64,000 nucleotides of DNA, from NCBI RefSeq assembly GCF_014205115.1, contig NZ_JACHMW010000001.1, positions 372,001 to 436,000 on the forward strand. The letters are read 5' to 3'. The stretch comes from Micrococcus endophyticus (GTDB lineage Bacteria > Actinomycetota > Actinomycetes > Actinomycetales > Micrococcaceae). The notes below the pieces were generated by a model. It was not told where the DNA came from and searched no databases. It worked only from the letters and a program-made list of their open reading frames with translations. Made by a program: the position numbers and the translations under genes. Below are positions 47,030 to 54,761 of the stretch, piece after piece; the first letter of the stretch is position 1, and the number at the start of each line of letters is the position of its first letter.

Positions 47030-47826
47030 GGCCGGCCCTGCTGGGGTGCGGCGTGGGGGCTGAACACCGGGGCCGTGAGGACGGTGCCCGGGAGCAGCAG
47101 GTGCGGATCGTCGCCGATCACCCGCCGGTTGGCCTCGTGCCAGCGGCGCCAGCGGGCGTCGATCTCCCGCGGGGTGGCGTCCGGGCCGAGCTCGGCGGCG
47201 GCGATGTCCCAGAGGCAGTCCCCGCGGCGGACGGTCACGGTCGGCCGGTCCGAGAGGTCCCGGGCGGCGCTGGCGCCGGGCGGTGCCGGGACGGGCGTCC
47301 GCGGGGTCCACCCGGCCTCGGGCACTGCGGCGGGCGCCGACGCCGTCGTGGAGGCGGGTGCGGCGTGGGAGACGGCCCAGCCGGCGACGGGCACGGGGCC
47401 GACGGCGGGCTGCTCGGCCCAGGCGGCCGGGGCGGCCAGCATGTGCGCCCCGAGGACGGCGCCGGCCACCCGGCCCAGCAGCGCGGGGGTCAGCCGCGCA
47501 CCGAGCCGGGCGAAGCCGGGACGTCCGATGCGCCGACCCACGGTCGCGAGGACCAGGCCGAGCAGGCCCACGGCCCACCAGGCGACCAGGCCGAGGCCGG
47601 CGATTCCGGCGCCCAGCCCGAGCAGGCGCACGAGCTCGGACGAGGCGGCGCCCTCACCGGGCTCCAGCAGGGCGGCGGCGCCGATGAGCAGGGCCGGCGC
47701 CGCCAGGGCCAGGACCACCAGGCCCGCCGCGTCCACGGCGTCCACCCGGTGACCGTCCGCCCGGGGGCCGTCCGCCTCCGGGAGTGCTGCCCGGCCCCGG
47801 CGGGCCGGTTCGGTGATGCGCTGCAT
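47026..47826 (-). CDS. LysM-domain membrane protein
   Basis: The 266-residue protein has two or three transmembrane segments (AGLVVLALAAPALLIGAAALL; LVAWWAVGLLGLVLATVG; a third near LLGRVAGAVLGAHMLAAPAAWA). A Pro/Ala-rich spacer leads to a C-terminal LysM-like module (VTVRRGDCLWDIAAAELG, RRVIGDDPHLLLPGTVL). LysM binds peptidoglycan, so the C-terminus is probably outside the membrane. Similar proteins are found beside Rv3235-like genes in actinobacteria. GAGGGG precedes ATG 47826. It is likely transcribed from the TTGACA promoter upstream. Confidence 0.75.
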   Translation of the reverse strand: MQRITEPARRGRAALPEADGPRADGHRVDAVDAAGLVVLALAAPALLIGAAALLEPGEGAASSELVRLLGLGAGIAGLGLVAWWAVGLLGLVLATVGRRIGRPGFARLGARLTPALLGRVAGAVLGAHMLAAPAAWAEQPAVGPVPVAGWAVSHAAPASTTASAPAAVPEAGWTPRTPVPAPPGASAARDLSDRPTVTVRRGDCLWDIAAAELGPDATPREIDARWRRWHEANRRVIGDDPHLLLPGTVLTAPVFSPHAAPQQGRP

Positions 47827-47889
47827 GACGTCCCCTCCTGCGCGTCGCGTCGGTGTGGTCCCCGTGACCTCACCGGTGTCGATGGTCAC

Positions 47890-47919
47890 AGTGAACTGCA
47901 AGGCATGGATGGATGTCAA
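47890..47919 (-). promoter_or_regulatory. Promoter of the LysM/Rv3235-like pair
   Basis: A perfect TTGACA (47914-47919 minus), an 18-nt spacer and TTCACT (47890-47895 minus) lie in an unusually AT-rich stretch. Confidence 0.5.
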
Positions 47920-47922
47920 CAG

Positions 47923-47942
47923 TGATGTTTGATGATGTTTGA
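47923..47942. repeat. Two exact 10-bp direct repeats, possible operator
   Basis: TGATGTTTGA occurs twice head-to-tail just upstream of the TTGACA box and 30 nt before the divergent hexamer at 47972. It is one of the few AT-rich spots in the window. Confidence 0.5.
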
Positions 47943-47971
47943 TCATCGTCGACGCAGAGTCGGCCTGCTCC

Positions 47972-47977
47972 TAAGCT
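47972..47977 (+). promoter_or_regulatory. -10 hexamer of the 185-residue hypothetical, probably leaderless
   Basis: TAAGCT is followed by 6 nt and ATG 47984. No ribosome binding site. Confidence 0.5.
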
Positions 47978-47983
47978 GGCCGC

Positions 47984-48541
47984 ATGCGGTGGGACGGACT
48001 CTTCGACGATCTCGAGGCCCGGTGGGCCGACCTGGGCTGGCGCCAGAGCGAGGCGGAGGCGGCCGAGCTGACGCGCGCCGAGTGGATGGCACTGACCCTG
48101 GCCGACCGCCTCCGCGGCGAGCGGGGGAGGCCGGTGCGCCTGCACTTGGCCTGGGGCGAGGCCCTGGACGGCGTGCTGCACGCAGTGGGGGAGGACTGGG
48201 CGGGGCTCCACCTGAGCGGGGGCGGCTCCGCGGTGGTGCCGCTGCCCGGCGTCGCGGCCGTGGAGGCCGGGCTGCACCGGGCCGTGACCGCGCCCACCGG
48301 CCCCGCGACGGGGCTGGGAGCGGTGCTGCGGGGGATCGCGCGCGAGCGCGTGCCCGTCGTCGTCACGGGGACCCGGGGTGCGACGCTCGTGGAGGGCACG
48401 GTGGACCGGGTGGGGCGGGACCACCTCGACGTGTCCCGCCACCCGCGTGACGAGGCGCGGCGGGCCGCGGCCGTGCGGGGCCGCCTCGTGGTGCCCTTCA
48501 CCGCGCTCGGCGTGGTCCGGACGGCCTCGCGGCTCGCCTGA
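47984..48541 (+). CDS. Conserved actinobacterial hypothetical protein
   Basis: The 185-residue protein is unassigned. It starts with WDGLFDDLEARWADLGWRQ, a helical segment rich in Glu/Ala. A beta-rich part follows, with repeated short strands (LDGVLHAVGEDWAGLHLSGG; VTGTRGATLVEGTVDRVGRD). It has no signal peptide or transmembrane helix, so it is cytoplasmic. Similar proteins sit near this locus in related actinobacteria by my recollection, which is weak support. A Sm-like or PRC-barrel-like fold is possible but unproven. Confidence 0.6.
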   Translation: MRWDGLFDDLEARWADLGWRQSEAEAAELTRAEWMALTLADRLRGERGRPVRLHLAWGEALDGVLHAVGEDWAGLHLSGGGSAVVPLPGVAAVEAGLHRAVTAPTGPATGLGAVLRGIARERVPVVVTGTRGATLVEGTVDRVGRDHLDVSRHPRDEARRAAAVRGRLVVPFTALGVVRTASRLA

Positions 48542-48600
48542 GCCGGCACGGCCGGCGCGGGGTCGACGGGTCAGCGGCGCAGCAGGCCAGCGACGCAACT

Positions 48601-48629
48601 GGTCGGCGACTCGACCGGTCGGCGACTCG
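48601..48629. repeat. 13-bp direct repeats, 16-bp period
   Basis: GGTCGGCGACTCG occurs at 48601-48613 and 48617-48629, with weaker copies on both sides. They lie in the 109-bp space between convergent genes. Confidence 0.7.
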
Positions 48630-48650
48630 GCCGGCCGGTGGCCCGACTGG

Positions 48651-48875
48651 TCAGCGGCTCTTGGCGTCGGCCTCGGCCCACTCCTGGACGCGCGCCCGGG
48701 TGGCCTGGCGCTGCCGGTCCACGTACTCCTGGAGCCAGGACTCCTCGATGCGCCACTGCCCGCGGCCGCCCACCTGGATGGCCTGCAGCTCGCCGGAGCG
48801 GATGAGGGCGCGCGCGGCCTGCCCGGAGATGTTCAGCGTCTCCGCGACGTCGGTCAGGGTGAGGAAGCGCTGCAC
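48651..48875 (-). CDS. Small helix-turn-helix protein (excisionase/BldC-like)
   Basis: The 74-residue protein has a MerR/excisionase-type winged HTH: FLTLTDVAETLNISGQAARA, then ALIRSGELQAIQV, and a wing RGQWRIEESWLQEYV. The size and lay-out resemble BldC and related actinobacterial regulators, which bind direct repeats. A Gln/Arg/Ala C-terminal helix follows. GTG 48875 has GAAGGAG 5 nt before it. It is divergent from the SAF/CpaE-like pair, so it may regulate them; this is inference. Confidence 0.75.
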   Translation of the reverse strand: MQRFLTLTDVAETLNISGQAARALIRSGELQAIQVGGRGQWRIEESWLQEYVDRQRQATRARVQEWAEADAKSR

Positions 48876-49105
48876 GGTGCTCCTTCGGCGGCTCGGCACG
48901 GGCGGGGAGGGCCGGGGCGGCGCCCCGGCGTGGACCCATTCAACCCCGAGACGGGCCCCGTCCGACACTTTTCCACACCTGCGCGCCGGACCGGGGGCCG
49001 GGCGGCCGCGCTGGCTACCCTGGATGCAGCGCGGAGGGGGCCGGCACCGACGGGGTGCCGGGGCCGCGCCGGCCCGGCCGGGCCGGTCCGAAGGGGGAGC
49101 ATCCG

Positions 49106-49756
49106 GTGTCCACATCCACGTCCGCATCCGCTGAAGGCGGCCGCCTGCGCCGCCCGCGCTGGCGCGATCCCCGGCTGCTGGTCGGGCTCGTCCTCGTCCT
49201 CGCCTCGGTCGCCGGAGTCGTCGCGCTCGTCGCCTCCTCCCAGCGGACCTCCGCCTACTGGGCCGCCGCCGTGGACCTGCCCCCGGGCACGCCGCTCGAG
49301 GCGGGCCAGCTGCGGGCCGTGGAGGTCAACCTCGCCGACGCGGAGGGGAAGTACCTGGCGGCCGCCCCGGACTCGGCGCCGTCGGGCCGGATGGTCGCGA
49401 GCACGGTGCGCGCCGGGGAGCTCCTGCCCGCCGCCGCCCTGGTCGACGCCGACCCCGAGGGACGGCGACCCGTGGGCGTTCGCCTCCGCGAGCCGCTCGC
49501 GGGCGGCGTCGGGGTGGGGGACCGGGTGGACGTCTGGGTGGCGATGCCCGCCGAGGGCGGCCGCGGCCACGCCGACCCCGAGCGGCTCGCCGAGGCCCTG
49601 GAGATCGCCGAGGTGGCCACGGAGCAGGGCTCGATCGGCGGATCCGGGGAGACCCGCGTGCAGCTGCTCGCCCCCGAGGCCACGCTGCCGCGTGTGGTGG
49701 ACGCCCAGGTGAAGGACGCCCGCATCACGCTGGTGCCCGCCCACGGGGTGCGGTGA
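49106..49756 (+). CDS. SAF-domain (CpaB/RcpC-like) membrane protein
   Basis: The 216-residue protein has a basic N-terminus, one transmembrane helix (about 24-45: LLVGLVLVLASVAGVVALVA), then a SAF domain (VDLPPGTPLEAGQLRAVEV, MVASTVRAGELLPAAALVD). Further beta segments (GVGVGDRVDVWVAMP) follow. SAF proteins of this kind are the CpaB/RcpC components of Flp/tad pili. It overlaps the CpaE-like gene by GTGA. No other pilus gene is in the window. GTG 49106 has AAGGGGGAG upstream. Confidence 0.75.
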   Translation: MSTSTSASAEGGRLRRPRWRDPRLLVGLVLVLASVAGVVALVASSQRTSAYWAAAVDLPPGTPLEAGQLRAVEVNLADAEGKYLAAAPDSAPSGRMVASTVRAGELLPAAALVDADPEGRRPVGVRLREPLAGGVGVGDRVDVWVAMPAEGGRGHADPERLAEALEIAEVATEQGSIGGSGETRVQLLAPEATLPRVVDAQVKDARITLVPAHGVR

Positions 49757-51546
49757 CCGTGCGGATCGCGCTCGCCACCACCGTCCTGCCCGGCCTCGAC
49801 CACATCGGGCCGCTGGAGCGCCATCAGACGCGGATCACCGTGGTCCGGCGGGCCGAGGACCTGGCCGAGCTGCTGGCGATCGCCCGGTCCGGCCTGGTGG
49901 ACGCCGTCCTCGTGGCGGGCGCCACCGAGGCCGTCACCGGGGCGTTCCTGGAGGAGCTCGCCCGGCTGCCCCGGCCCGTGGGCGCGGCCGCGATCAGCGA
50001 GGTGCGCGCCGAGCGCCGTCGGCTGCGGGCGCTCGGGGTGCCGTGCGTCCGGGCCGACGCCGGGCCCGAACCGCTCGCCGCCGCCGTCGTGGAGGCCGCG
50101 CTCGCGGCGGCCGAGGGGCGGCGTGCCCGCGCCGACGCCATGGCGGAGGACGAGGACGGCGAGGACCCCGTCGACGGTCTGGACGGGATCGAGCTGACCT
50201 ACGGGGTGCTCGACGACGGCCCCCGCCTCGGCCCGCCCCTGCTCGGAGGGGACCCGGAGCGGTCCGCGGCGAGCGCCGCGCGGCCGGGGGCGGGCGCCGG
50301 CGACGAGGCCGTGGACGACGGCCGACGCGGCGGCCGGGCGGGGGACGACCTCGTGCCGGCCGACGCCGCCCAGGGCGGTGTCACCCGGGACGGTGTCGCG
50401 CAGGACCGCGCGCAGGACGGCTCCGCTCCGGGCTCCGCTCGGGACGACGCGCAGGACTCCGCGGCGTGGGACGCCGATGCGGCGGGCCGGTCCGTGCCGG
50501 ACGTCGACCGCCCCGACCCGCGGGACCCGAACGGCGACGCGGCGGAGCACGCCGAAGACCGGCCGGACGTGGAGGCCTCCGGGACGCCCGGGGACGCGCG
50601 CGTCATCGCGGTGTGGGGGCCCACCGGCGCCCCCGGACGCACGACCGTCGCCGTGAACCTGGCGGCCGAGCACGCCGTCGCGGGCCGGAGCACGCTGCTG
50701 GTGGACCTGGACACGTACGGCCCGTCGGTGGGCGCGCACCTCGGCCTGACTGAGGAGTCGGCGGGCGTGGCCCGGGCGATCCGGCGCGCCGACCACGGGC
50801 CGCTGGGCCCCGCGGACCTGGAGGCCGCGGGCGTGCGCGTCCGCGTCGCCGGCGCCGAGCTCACCGTGCTGACGGGGCTGACCCGCGTGGACCGCTGGCC
50901 CGAGCTGCGCCCCGCCGCCCTCACATCCCTGCTGGCCGCCGCCCGGGAGCGCTGGGAGCGGGTGGTGGTGGACGTCGGGTTCGGCCTGGAGCAGGACGAG
51001 GAGCTCTCCTTCGACGTCCCGGCGCCGCAGCGCAACGGCGCCACCCTGGCGGCGCTGGCCGCCGCGGACGAGGTCCTCGCCGTCGGCGGCCCGGACGCCG
51101 TCTCCCTGCCGCGGCTCGTCCGGGGCACCGAGGAGCTCGCCGAGGCGGCCCCCGAGGCCCGGCTGCGCGTGGTGGTCAATCGCCTGCGCCCCGCGGCGGC
51201 GGGCGTCTCTCCCCGGTCCCAGGTGGAGGCCGTCTGGTCCCGCTACGCGTCCGCCGGCATCCCGCTGGCCGCGTTCCTGCCGTGGGACCCCGCGGCGGCC
51301 GACCGCGCCCTGCTCGGCGGCCAGGTGCTCGCCGAGGCCGCCCCGAACAGCGCCCTGCGCCGGGCGCTGGCGGAGCTGGCCGACGTCGACCCGCGCGGGG
51401 CCCGCCGGACCGGGCGCCGCCGTCGCCCGACCGGGCAGGGGCCCGCCGGCGCCGCGCGACGACACCCGCAGGACGAGGGCGCGGCGCGGCCCTCCCGCCG
51501 CCGTACCCTGATGCCATGGTCAGCTCGCTCGCGCAGGACCCCCTGA
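49753..51546 (+). CDS. CpaE/TadZ-like ParA-family protein
   Basis: The 597-residue protein has an N-terminal receiver-like region (about 1-115: ALATTVLPGLDHIG, AVLVAGATEAVTG), an acidic Asp/Ala/Gly-rich linker (about 130-275), then a MinD/ParA-type ATPase domain. The domain includes AVWGPTGAPGRTTVAVNLAA near residues 285-303, LLVDLDTYGPSVGAHLGL and VVVDVGFGLE. The deviant Walker A lacks both usual lysines (KGGxGKT becomes PTGAPGRT), so ATP hydrolysis is uncertain. TadZ/CpaE proteins place tad pili at the pole. The C-terminal Arg/Gly/Pro tail overlaps pdtaS by 31 nt. Confidence 0.7.
   Translation: MTVRIALATTVLPGLDHIGPLERHQTRITVVRRAEDLAELLAIARSGLVDAVLVAGATEAVTGAFLEELARLPRPVGAAAISEVRAERRRLRALGVPCVRADAGPEPLAAAVVEAALAAAEGRRARADAMAEDEDGEDPVDGLDGIELTYGVLDDGPRLGPPLLGGDPERSAASAARPGAGAGDEAVDDGRRGGRAGDDLVPADAAQGGVTRDGVAQDRAQDGSAPGSARDDAQDSAAWDADAAGRSVPDVDRPDPRDPNGDAAEHAEDRPDVEASGTPGDARVIAVWGPTGAPGRTTVAVNLAAEHAVAGRSTLLVDLDTYGPSVGAHLGLTEESAGVARAIRRADHGPLGPADLEAAGVRVRVAGAELTVLTGLTRVDRWPELRPAALTSLLAAARERWERVVVDVGFGLEQDEELSFDVPAPQRNGATLAALAAADEVLAVGGPDAVSLPRLVRGTEELAEAAPEARLRVVVNRLRPAAAGVSPRSQVEAVWSRYASAGIPLAAFLPWDPAAADRALLGGQVLAEAAPNSALRRALAELADVDPRGARRTGRRRRPTGQGPAGAARRHPQDEGAARPSRRRTLMPWSARSRRTP
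51504..51509 (+). promoter_or_regulatory. -10 hexamer of pdtaS, inside the cpaE-like gene
   Basis: TACCCT is followed by 6 nt and ATG 51516. No ribosome binding site. It is consistent with leaderless pdtaS transcripts. Confidence 0.45.
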
Positions 51547-53024
51547 CGTCCCACCCGGACCTGGCGGACGAGGACCGCTCGTGGCTGCAGCTCCTGGTGG
51601 GGGACTGGCAGCTCGTGGCGGACCTCGCCCTCGCCGACCTCGTGCTGTGGTGCCCCGCCCCGCGGCCGGACCCGGCCGAGGGCTTCGTCGCGGTCGCCCA
51701 GGTGCGCCCGTTCACCGCCCCCACGCTGTTCCACCGGGACATCGTGGGCTCGCGCGCCCGCGCGGACCTGCGCGCCGTCGTCGCGAGCACGTGGTCCGGC
51801 GGGGAGCGCCCCGAGGGCGCGGGCCCGGTCGAGACGCCGGACGGCACGCTGCAGGTGCGGCTGTGGCCCGTGGTGCGGCGCGGCCGGGTGGTGGCCGTCC
51901 TGTCCGCGCACGGCGATCCCAACGGCCGGCCCTCCCGCTCGGTGATCGAGGAGAACTACATCCGCACGGCGGACAGCCTGCTGGACATGATGCAGCACGG
52001 GCGGTGGCCGGCCCCCGAGGAGTCGGCGGGCCTGTGGGCCGGCGGCACCCCGCGCGTCGGCGACGGCCTCGTGGTGCTCGGCCCGGACTCTGTGGCCCGG
52101 TTCACCAGCCCCAACGCGGTCTCGGCCCTGCGCCGCCTGGGCATCGCGGCCACCCTGGAGGGGCACCGCCTCACGGACGTGCTCGCGGGGACGGACGCCG
52201 CCCGCCAGCCGAGCGAGGAGGGCACCTGGGCGGTGCTCACGGGCCTGCGGGCCGGGCGCCGCGAGGTGCAGTCCCGGGGTGCGTCCCTCACGGTGCGCTC
52301 CGTGCCGCTCCTGGGCCCCGCCGGCTGGCACGGGGCCCTCCTGCTGCTGCGCGACGTCACCGAGCTGCGCCGCCAGGAGCAACGGCTGGTCTCCAAGGAC
52401 GCGACGATCCGCGAGATCCACCATCGCGTGAAGAACAACCTCCAGACGGTCGGCTCCCTGCTGCGCATGCAGGCCCGCCGGACCTCCTCGCCGGAGGCCG
52501 ATCGCGCGCTGCGCCAGGCGATGCGGCGCGTGGACACCATCGCGCTCGTGCATCAGACCCTGAGCGAGGAGATCGACGGGCAGGTCCCCGTGGACGACCT
52601 GCTCAAGCGTCAGTTCCGGCTCGCCGTGGAGGTCTCCGGCGACGGGCGGCCCCTCGAGGCGGCCGCCTCGGGGGAGTTCGGGGAGCTGCCCTCGCACGTG
52701 ACCACCCCGCTCGCGCTCGTGCTCAACGAGCTCGCCGCCAACGCCGTGGAGCACGGCACGGCCCCGGCCGGCGGACGGGTGGAGCTGCACGCCGAGCGCG
52801 AGCTCACGCCCGCCGGATCGGTCCTGGTCGTCTCCGTCACGGACGGCGGGTCCGGCGTCCAGGACGGCTGGTCCCCGGGGGAGTTCCAGCCGGCCGCGGA
52901 CGGGGCGGGGCTGGGGCTGCGAATCGTCCAGACGATGGTGGAGGGGGACCTGCGCGGCACCCTGCGGTGGGAGCGGCTGCCCGACGGCGGCACGCGGGTG
53001 GTGCTGCGCATCCCGACCGCCTGA
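51516..53024 (+). CDS. pdtaS: Cytoplasmic sensor histidine kinase PdtaS
   Basis: The 502-residue kinase has no transmembrane helix. It has a GAF-like N-terminal domain (about 1-150), a PAS-like domain (about 175-290), a HisKA_2 H box REIHHRVKNNLQTVGSLL, and an HWE/HATPase domain with LNELAANAVEHG and GAGLGLRIVQ. PdtaS phosphorylates the RNA-binding antiterminator PdtaR in mycobacteria and responds to copper and nitric oxide. Its position convergent with whiB1 matches M. tuberculosis Rv3220c/Rv3219. No pdtaR is in the window. Confidence 0.88.
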   Translation: MVSSLAQDPLTSHPDLADEDRSWLQLLVGDWQLVADLALADLVLWCPAPRPDPAEGFVAVAQVRPFTAPTLFHRDIVGSRARADLRAVVASTWSGGERPEGAGPVETPDGTLQVRLWPVVRRGRVVAVLSAHGDPNGRPSRSVIEENYIRTADSLLDMMQHGRWPAPEESAGLWAGGTPRVGDGLVVLGPDSVARFTSPNAVSALRRLGIAATLEGHRLTDVLAGTDAARQPSEEGTWAVLTGLRAGRREVQSRGASLTVRSVPLLGPAGWHGALLLLRDVTELRRQEQRLVSKDATIREIHHRVKNNLQTVGSLLRMQARRTSSPEADRALRQAMRRVDTIALVHQTLSEEIDGQVPVDDLLKRQFRLAVEVSGDGRPLEAAASGEFGELPSHVTTPLALVLNELAANAVEHGTAPAGGRVELHAERELTPAGSVLVVSVTDGGSGVQDGWSPGEFQPAADGAGLGLRIVQTMVEGDLRGTLRWERLPDGGTRVVLRIPTA

Positions 53025-53043
53025 TCCGGGCCGGGCAGGACGA

Positions 53044-53071
53044 AGGCCCCGCCGAGTGATCGGCGGGGCCT
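53044..53071. terminator. Bidirectional terminator between pdtaS and whiB1
   Basis: A 12-bp perfect stem (AGGCCCCGCCGA and complement) with loop GTGA. Confidence 0.75.
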
Positions 53072-53099
53072 GTCCGAGGGGCTCCGAGACGGCGGGGCG

Positions 53100-53348
53100 T
53101 CAGGAGGCGCGGCGGGCGCGCGCGGCGCGGCGCTTCATGGCCCGGCGCTCGTCCTCGCTCATGCCGCCCCAGACGCCGGAGTCCTGCCCGGACTCCATGG
53201 CCCACTTCAGGCACGTGTCCACGACCTCGCACGAGCGGCACACGGCCTTGGCCTCCTCGATCTGCAGGAGGGCCGGGCCCGTGTTGCCCACGGGGAAGAA
53301 GAGCTCCGGATCCTTGTCCAGGCAGGCTGCCTTGCTACGCCAATCCAT
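53100..53348 (-). CDS. whiB1: WhiB1 iron-sulfur transcriptional regulator
   Basis: The 82-residue protein has the four Fe-S cysteines at 9, 37, 40 and 46, the GVWGG turn and a basic C-terminus (KRRAARARR). The start MDWRSKAACLDKDPELFFPVG closely follows WhiB1, not other WhiB types; ATG 53348 is chosen for that. The upstream GTG 53360 would add four residues. WhiB1 carries a 4Fe-4S cluster that reacts with nitric oxide, and it is essential in mycobacteria, where it binds the major sigma factor. It shares a terminator with pdtaS. Confidence 0.93.
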   Translation of the reverse strand: MDWRSKAACLDKDPELFFPVGNTGPALLQIEEAKAVCRSCEVVDTCLKWAMESGQDSGVWGGMSEDERRAMKRRAARARRAS

Positions 53349-53673
53349 CGGTCCGCTCACTTTCTGTCGGGAAGCCGGAGCCCGGAGGCGCCGGTGGTCG
53401 CGGCCTCCACCGGCGGCGGGTCCGGGGGACCGGCGCGGGCGACGCGCGGCACAGCCGGAACGGGAGGGCGACCCTGGTCATTGCAACGGGGACCGCCTTC
53501 ATGCGAATGCGGCCCCCGGAAATCTCTTGCGTGTCATCCTCGCACGGCCCCCGCGCGGGAACAAGAGGGGTGCTGGTCCGCGCCCGGCCTGCGGCGTGAG
53601 TCATTCGTCACACCGACCTCGGTCTTCTCGGCGGGCCCGGGTCCGCCGGCCGCGGCACGACCGCCGCCCGACG
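53349..53673. other. Intergenic leader of whiB1, no gene seen
   Basis: I find no ORF with coding support and no clear -10 for whiB1. An imperfect dyad GTGA-N8-TCAC lies at 53596-53611; its spacing differs from a Crp site (N6). The region 53500-53535 is relatively AT-rich and is the best place to look for the whiB1 promoter. Confidence 0.4.
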
Positions 53674-53679
53674 TACCGT
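53674..53679 (+). promoter_or_regulatory. -10 hexamer of the small membrane protein gene
   Basis: TACCGT lies 36 nt before ATG 53716, followed by the ribosome binding site AGGAAGAGG (53701-53709). Confidence 0.4.
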
Positions 53680-53715
53680 GGAGTCACGTCCGCGCTCCCG
53701 AGGAAGAGGCACCCC

Positions 53716-54189
53716 ATGGCGCAGTCCCGCCGCCCCGATCCCGTCGATCCCCGCGAGGCCCCAGCCGCTCCCGCGCCGGAGGGCCCCCGCACGGGCGGCC
53801 GCGCGCCCGTCGCCGCGCTCGTGGTGGCGGCCGCGCTCGCGCTGCAGGCCGCCGCCCTGCTCTGGCTCGCCGGCGACGCGATCGCGCACCTGGGGGACGG
53901 GGTGCTGCCCGCCGGGGCGCGGGTGATGCTCATCGTGATCTACGTGCTGCTGGGCCTGTGGGTCCTGGTGACGTCCGTGGCCCTGCTGCGCGGCCGGGCA
54001 TGGAGCCGGGGCGCCGCCACCGCGGTGCAGCTCTTCGGCGTCCTGCTCTCCTCCTGGCTGTTCAGCGTGGGGGAACCGGTGGTCGGCGGCGTGCTGCTCG
54101 CCGTCTCCGGCATCGCCCTGGTCACCCTGTTCTCGCGGCCGGTGACCGCCCACCTGTCCTCGGCGGCGCGGGAGCCCTCCGCCGAGTGA
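53716..54189 (+). CDS. Small membrane protein, four predicted helices
   Basis: The 157-residue protein has a Pro/Arg-rich 30-residue N-terminus, then four hydrophobic helices (ALVVAAALALQAAALLWLAG; VMLIVIYVLLGLWVLVTSVA; a third near AATAVQLFGVLLSSWLF; and VVGGVLLAVSGIALVTLF). It has no recognised domain. It resembles small actinobacterial integral membrane proteins of unknown function. A 17-bp stem terminator follows. Confidence 0.7.
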   Translation: MAQSRRPDPVDPREAPAAPAPEGPRTGGRAPVAALVVAAALALQAAALLWLAGDAIAHLGDGVLPAGARVMLIVIYVLLGLWVLVTSVALLRGRAWSRGAATAVQLFGVLLSSWLFSVGEPVVGGVLLAVSGIALVTLFSRPVTAHLSSAAREPSAE

Positions 54190-54218
54190 CCGGTGCGGCC
54201 CCCGAGCCCCCGGCCCCG

Positions 54219-54264
54219 ACGACGACGGCGCGCCCGCTGCGGACAGGGGGCGCGCCGTCGTCGT
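54219..54264. terminator. Bidirectional terminator
   Basis: A 17-bp perfect stem (54219-54235 with 54248-54264) and a 12-nt loop lie between the convergent membrane protein and DUF1844 genes. Confidence 0.75.
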
Positions 54265-54294
54265 GGTGCGGGTCCGCCGCGCGGACCGCGCGGG

Positions 54295-54666
54295 TCAGTT
54301 GACCGGGCCGGTGAACTTCTCGCCGGGGCCCTTGCCCGGGGCGTCCGGGAAGGGGGAGGCCTCGCGGAAGGCCAGCTGCAGGGAGCGGAGCCCGTCGCGC
54401 AGCGGACCGGCGTGCTGGCTGCCGATCTCGGGGGCGGCCGCGGTCACCAGGCCGGCGAGGGCCGTGATCAGCTTGCGCGCCTCGTCGAGGTCCACCAGCT
54501 CGCGGGCGTCGGGGGAGTCGGCCAGGCCGCACTTCACGGCGGCGGCCGTCATGAGGTGCACGGCGGTGGTGGTGATGACCTCCACCGCGGGGACCTCGTG
54601 GATGTCGCGGACCTCCGCGGGGGAGTCCTGGTCGTTGGCGTCGTGGGCCTGACGTTCGTCTGTCAT
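54295..54666 (-). CDS. DUF1844 family protein
   Basis: The 123-residue protein has an acidic N-terminal stretch ([20 protein letters not shown]) and a helical domain [19 protein letters not shown], then [18 protein letters not shown]. It fits the DUF1844 family, which is found next to infC in many actinobacteria and has unknown function. The tail ends in [15 protein letters not shown] 54666 is used; a longer frame to 54690 is less likely. It is divergent from infC. Confidence 0.8.
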   Translation of the reverse strand: MTDERQAHDANDQDSPAEVRDIHEVPAVEVITTTAVHLMTAAAVKCGLADSPDARELVDLDEARKLITALAGLVTAAAPEIGSQHAGPLRDGLRSLQLAFREASPFPDAPGKGPGEKFTGPVN

Positions 54667-54671
54667 GGTGG

Positions 54672-54677
54672 TAAGCT
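54672..54677 (+). promoter_or_regulatory. Possible -10 of the infC operon
   Basis: TAAGCT lies about 320 nt before the infC start. It would give a long leader that carries the pairing elements at 54762-54930. Confidence 0.3.
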
Positions 54678-54761
54678 TCCCATAGACCACTCCTGGTCTG
54701 CGCCCGTTGCGTCCTCCGGTGAACCCGGCGGCCGGCGGACATGGCCCGGGAGCAGCAAAGT

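Noticed and set aside
53346-53360. GTG 53360 as the whiB1 start
   Set aside because: WhiB1 proteins start at MDWR. The upstream GTG adds four non-conserved residues and has a poorer ribosome binding site.
53596-53611. Crp-like site upstream of whiB1
   Set aside because: GTGA and TCAC are separated by 8 nt, not the 6 nt of the Crp consensus, so I do not call it a site.
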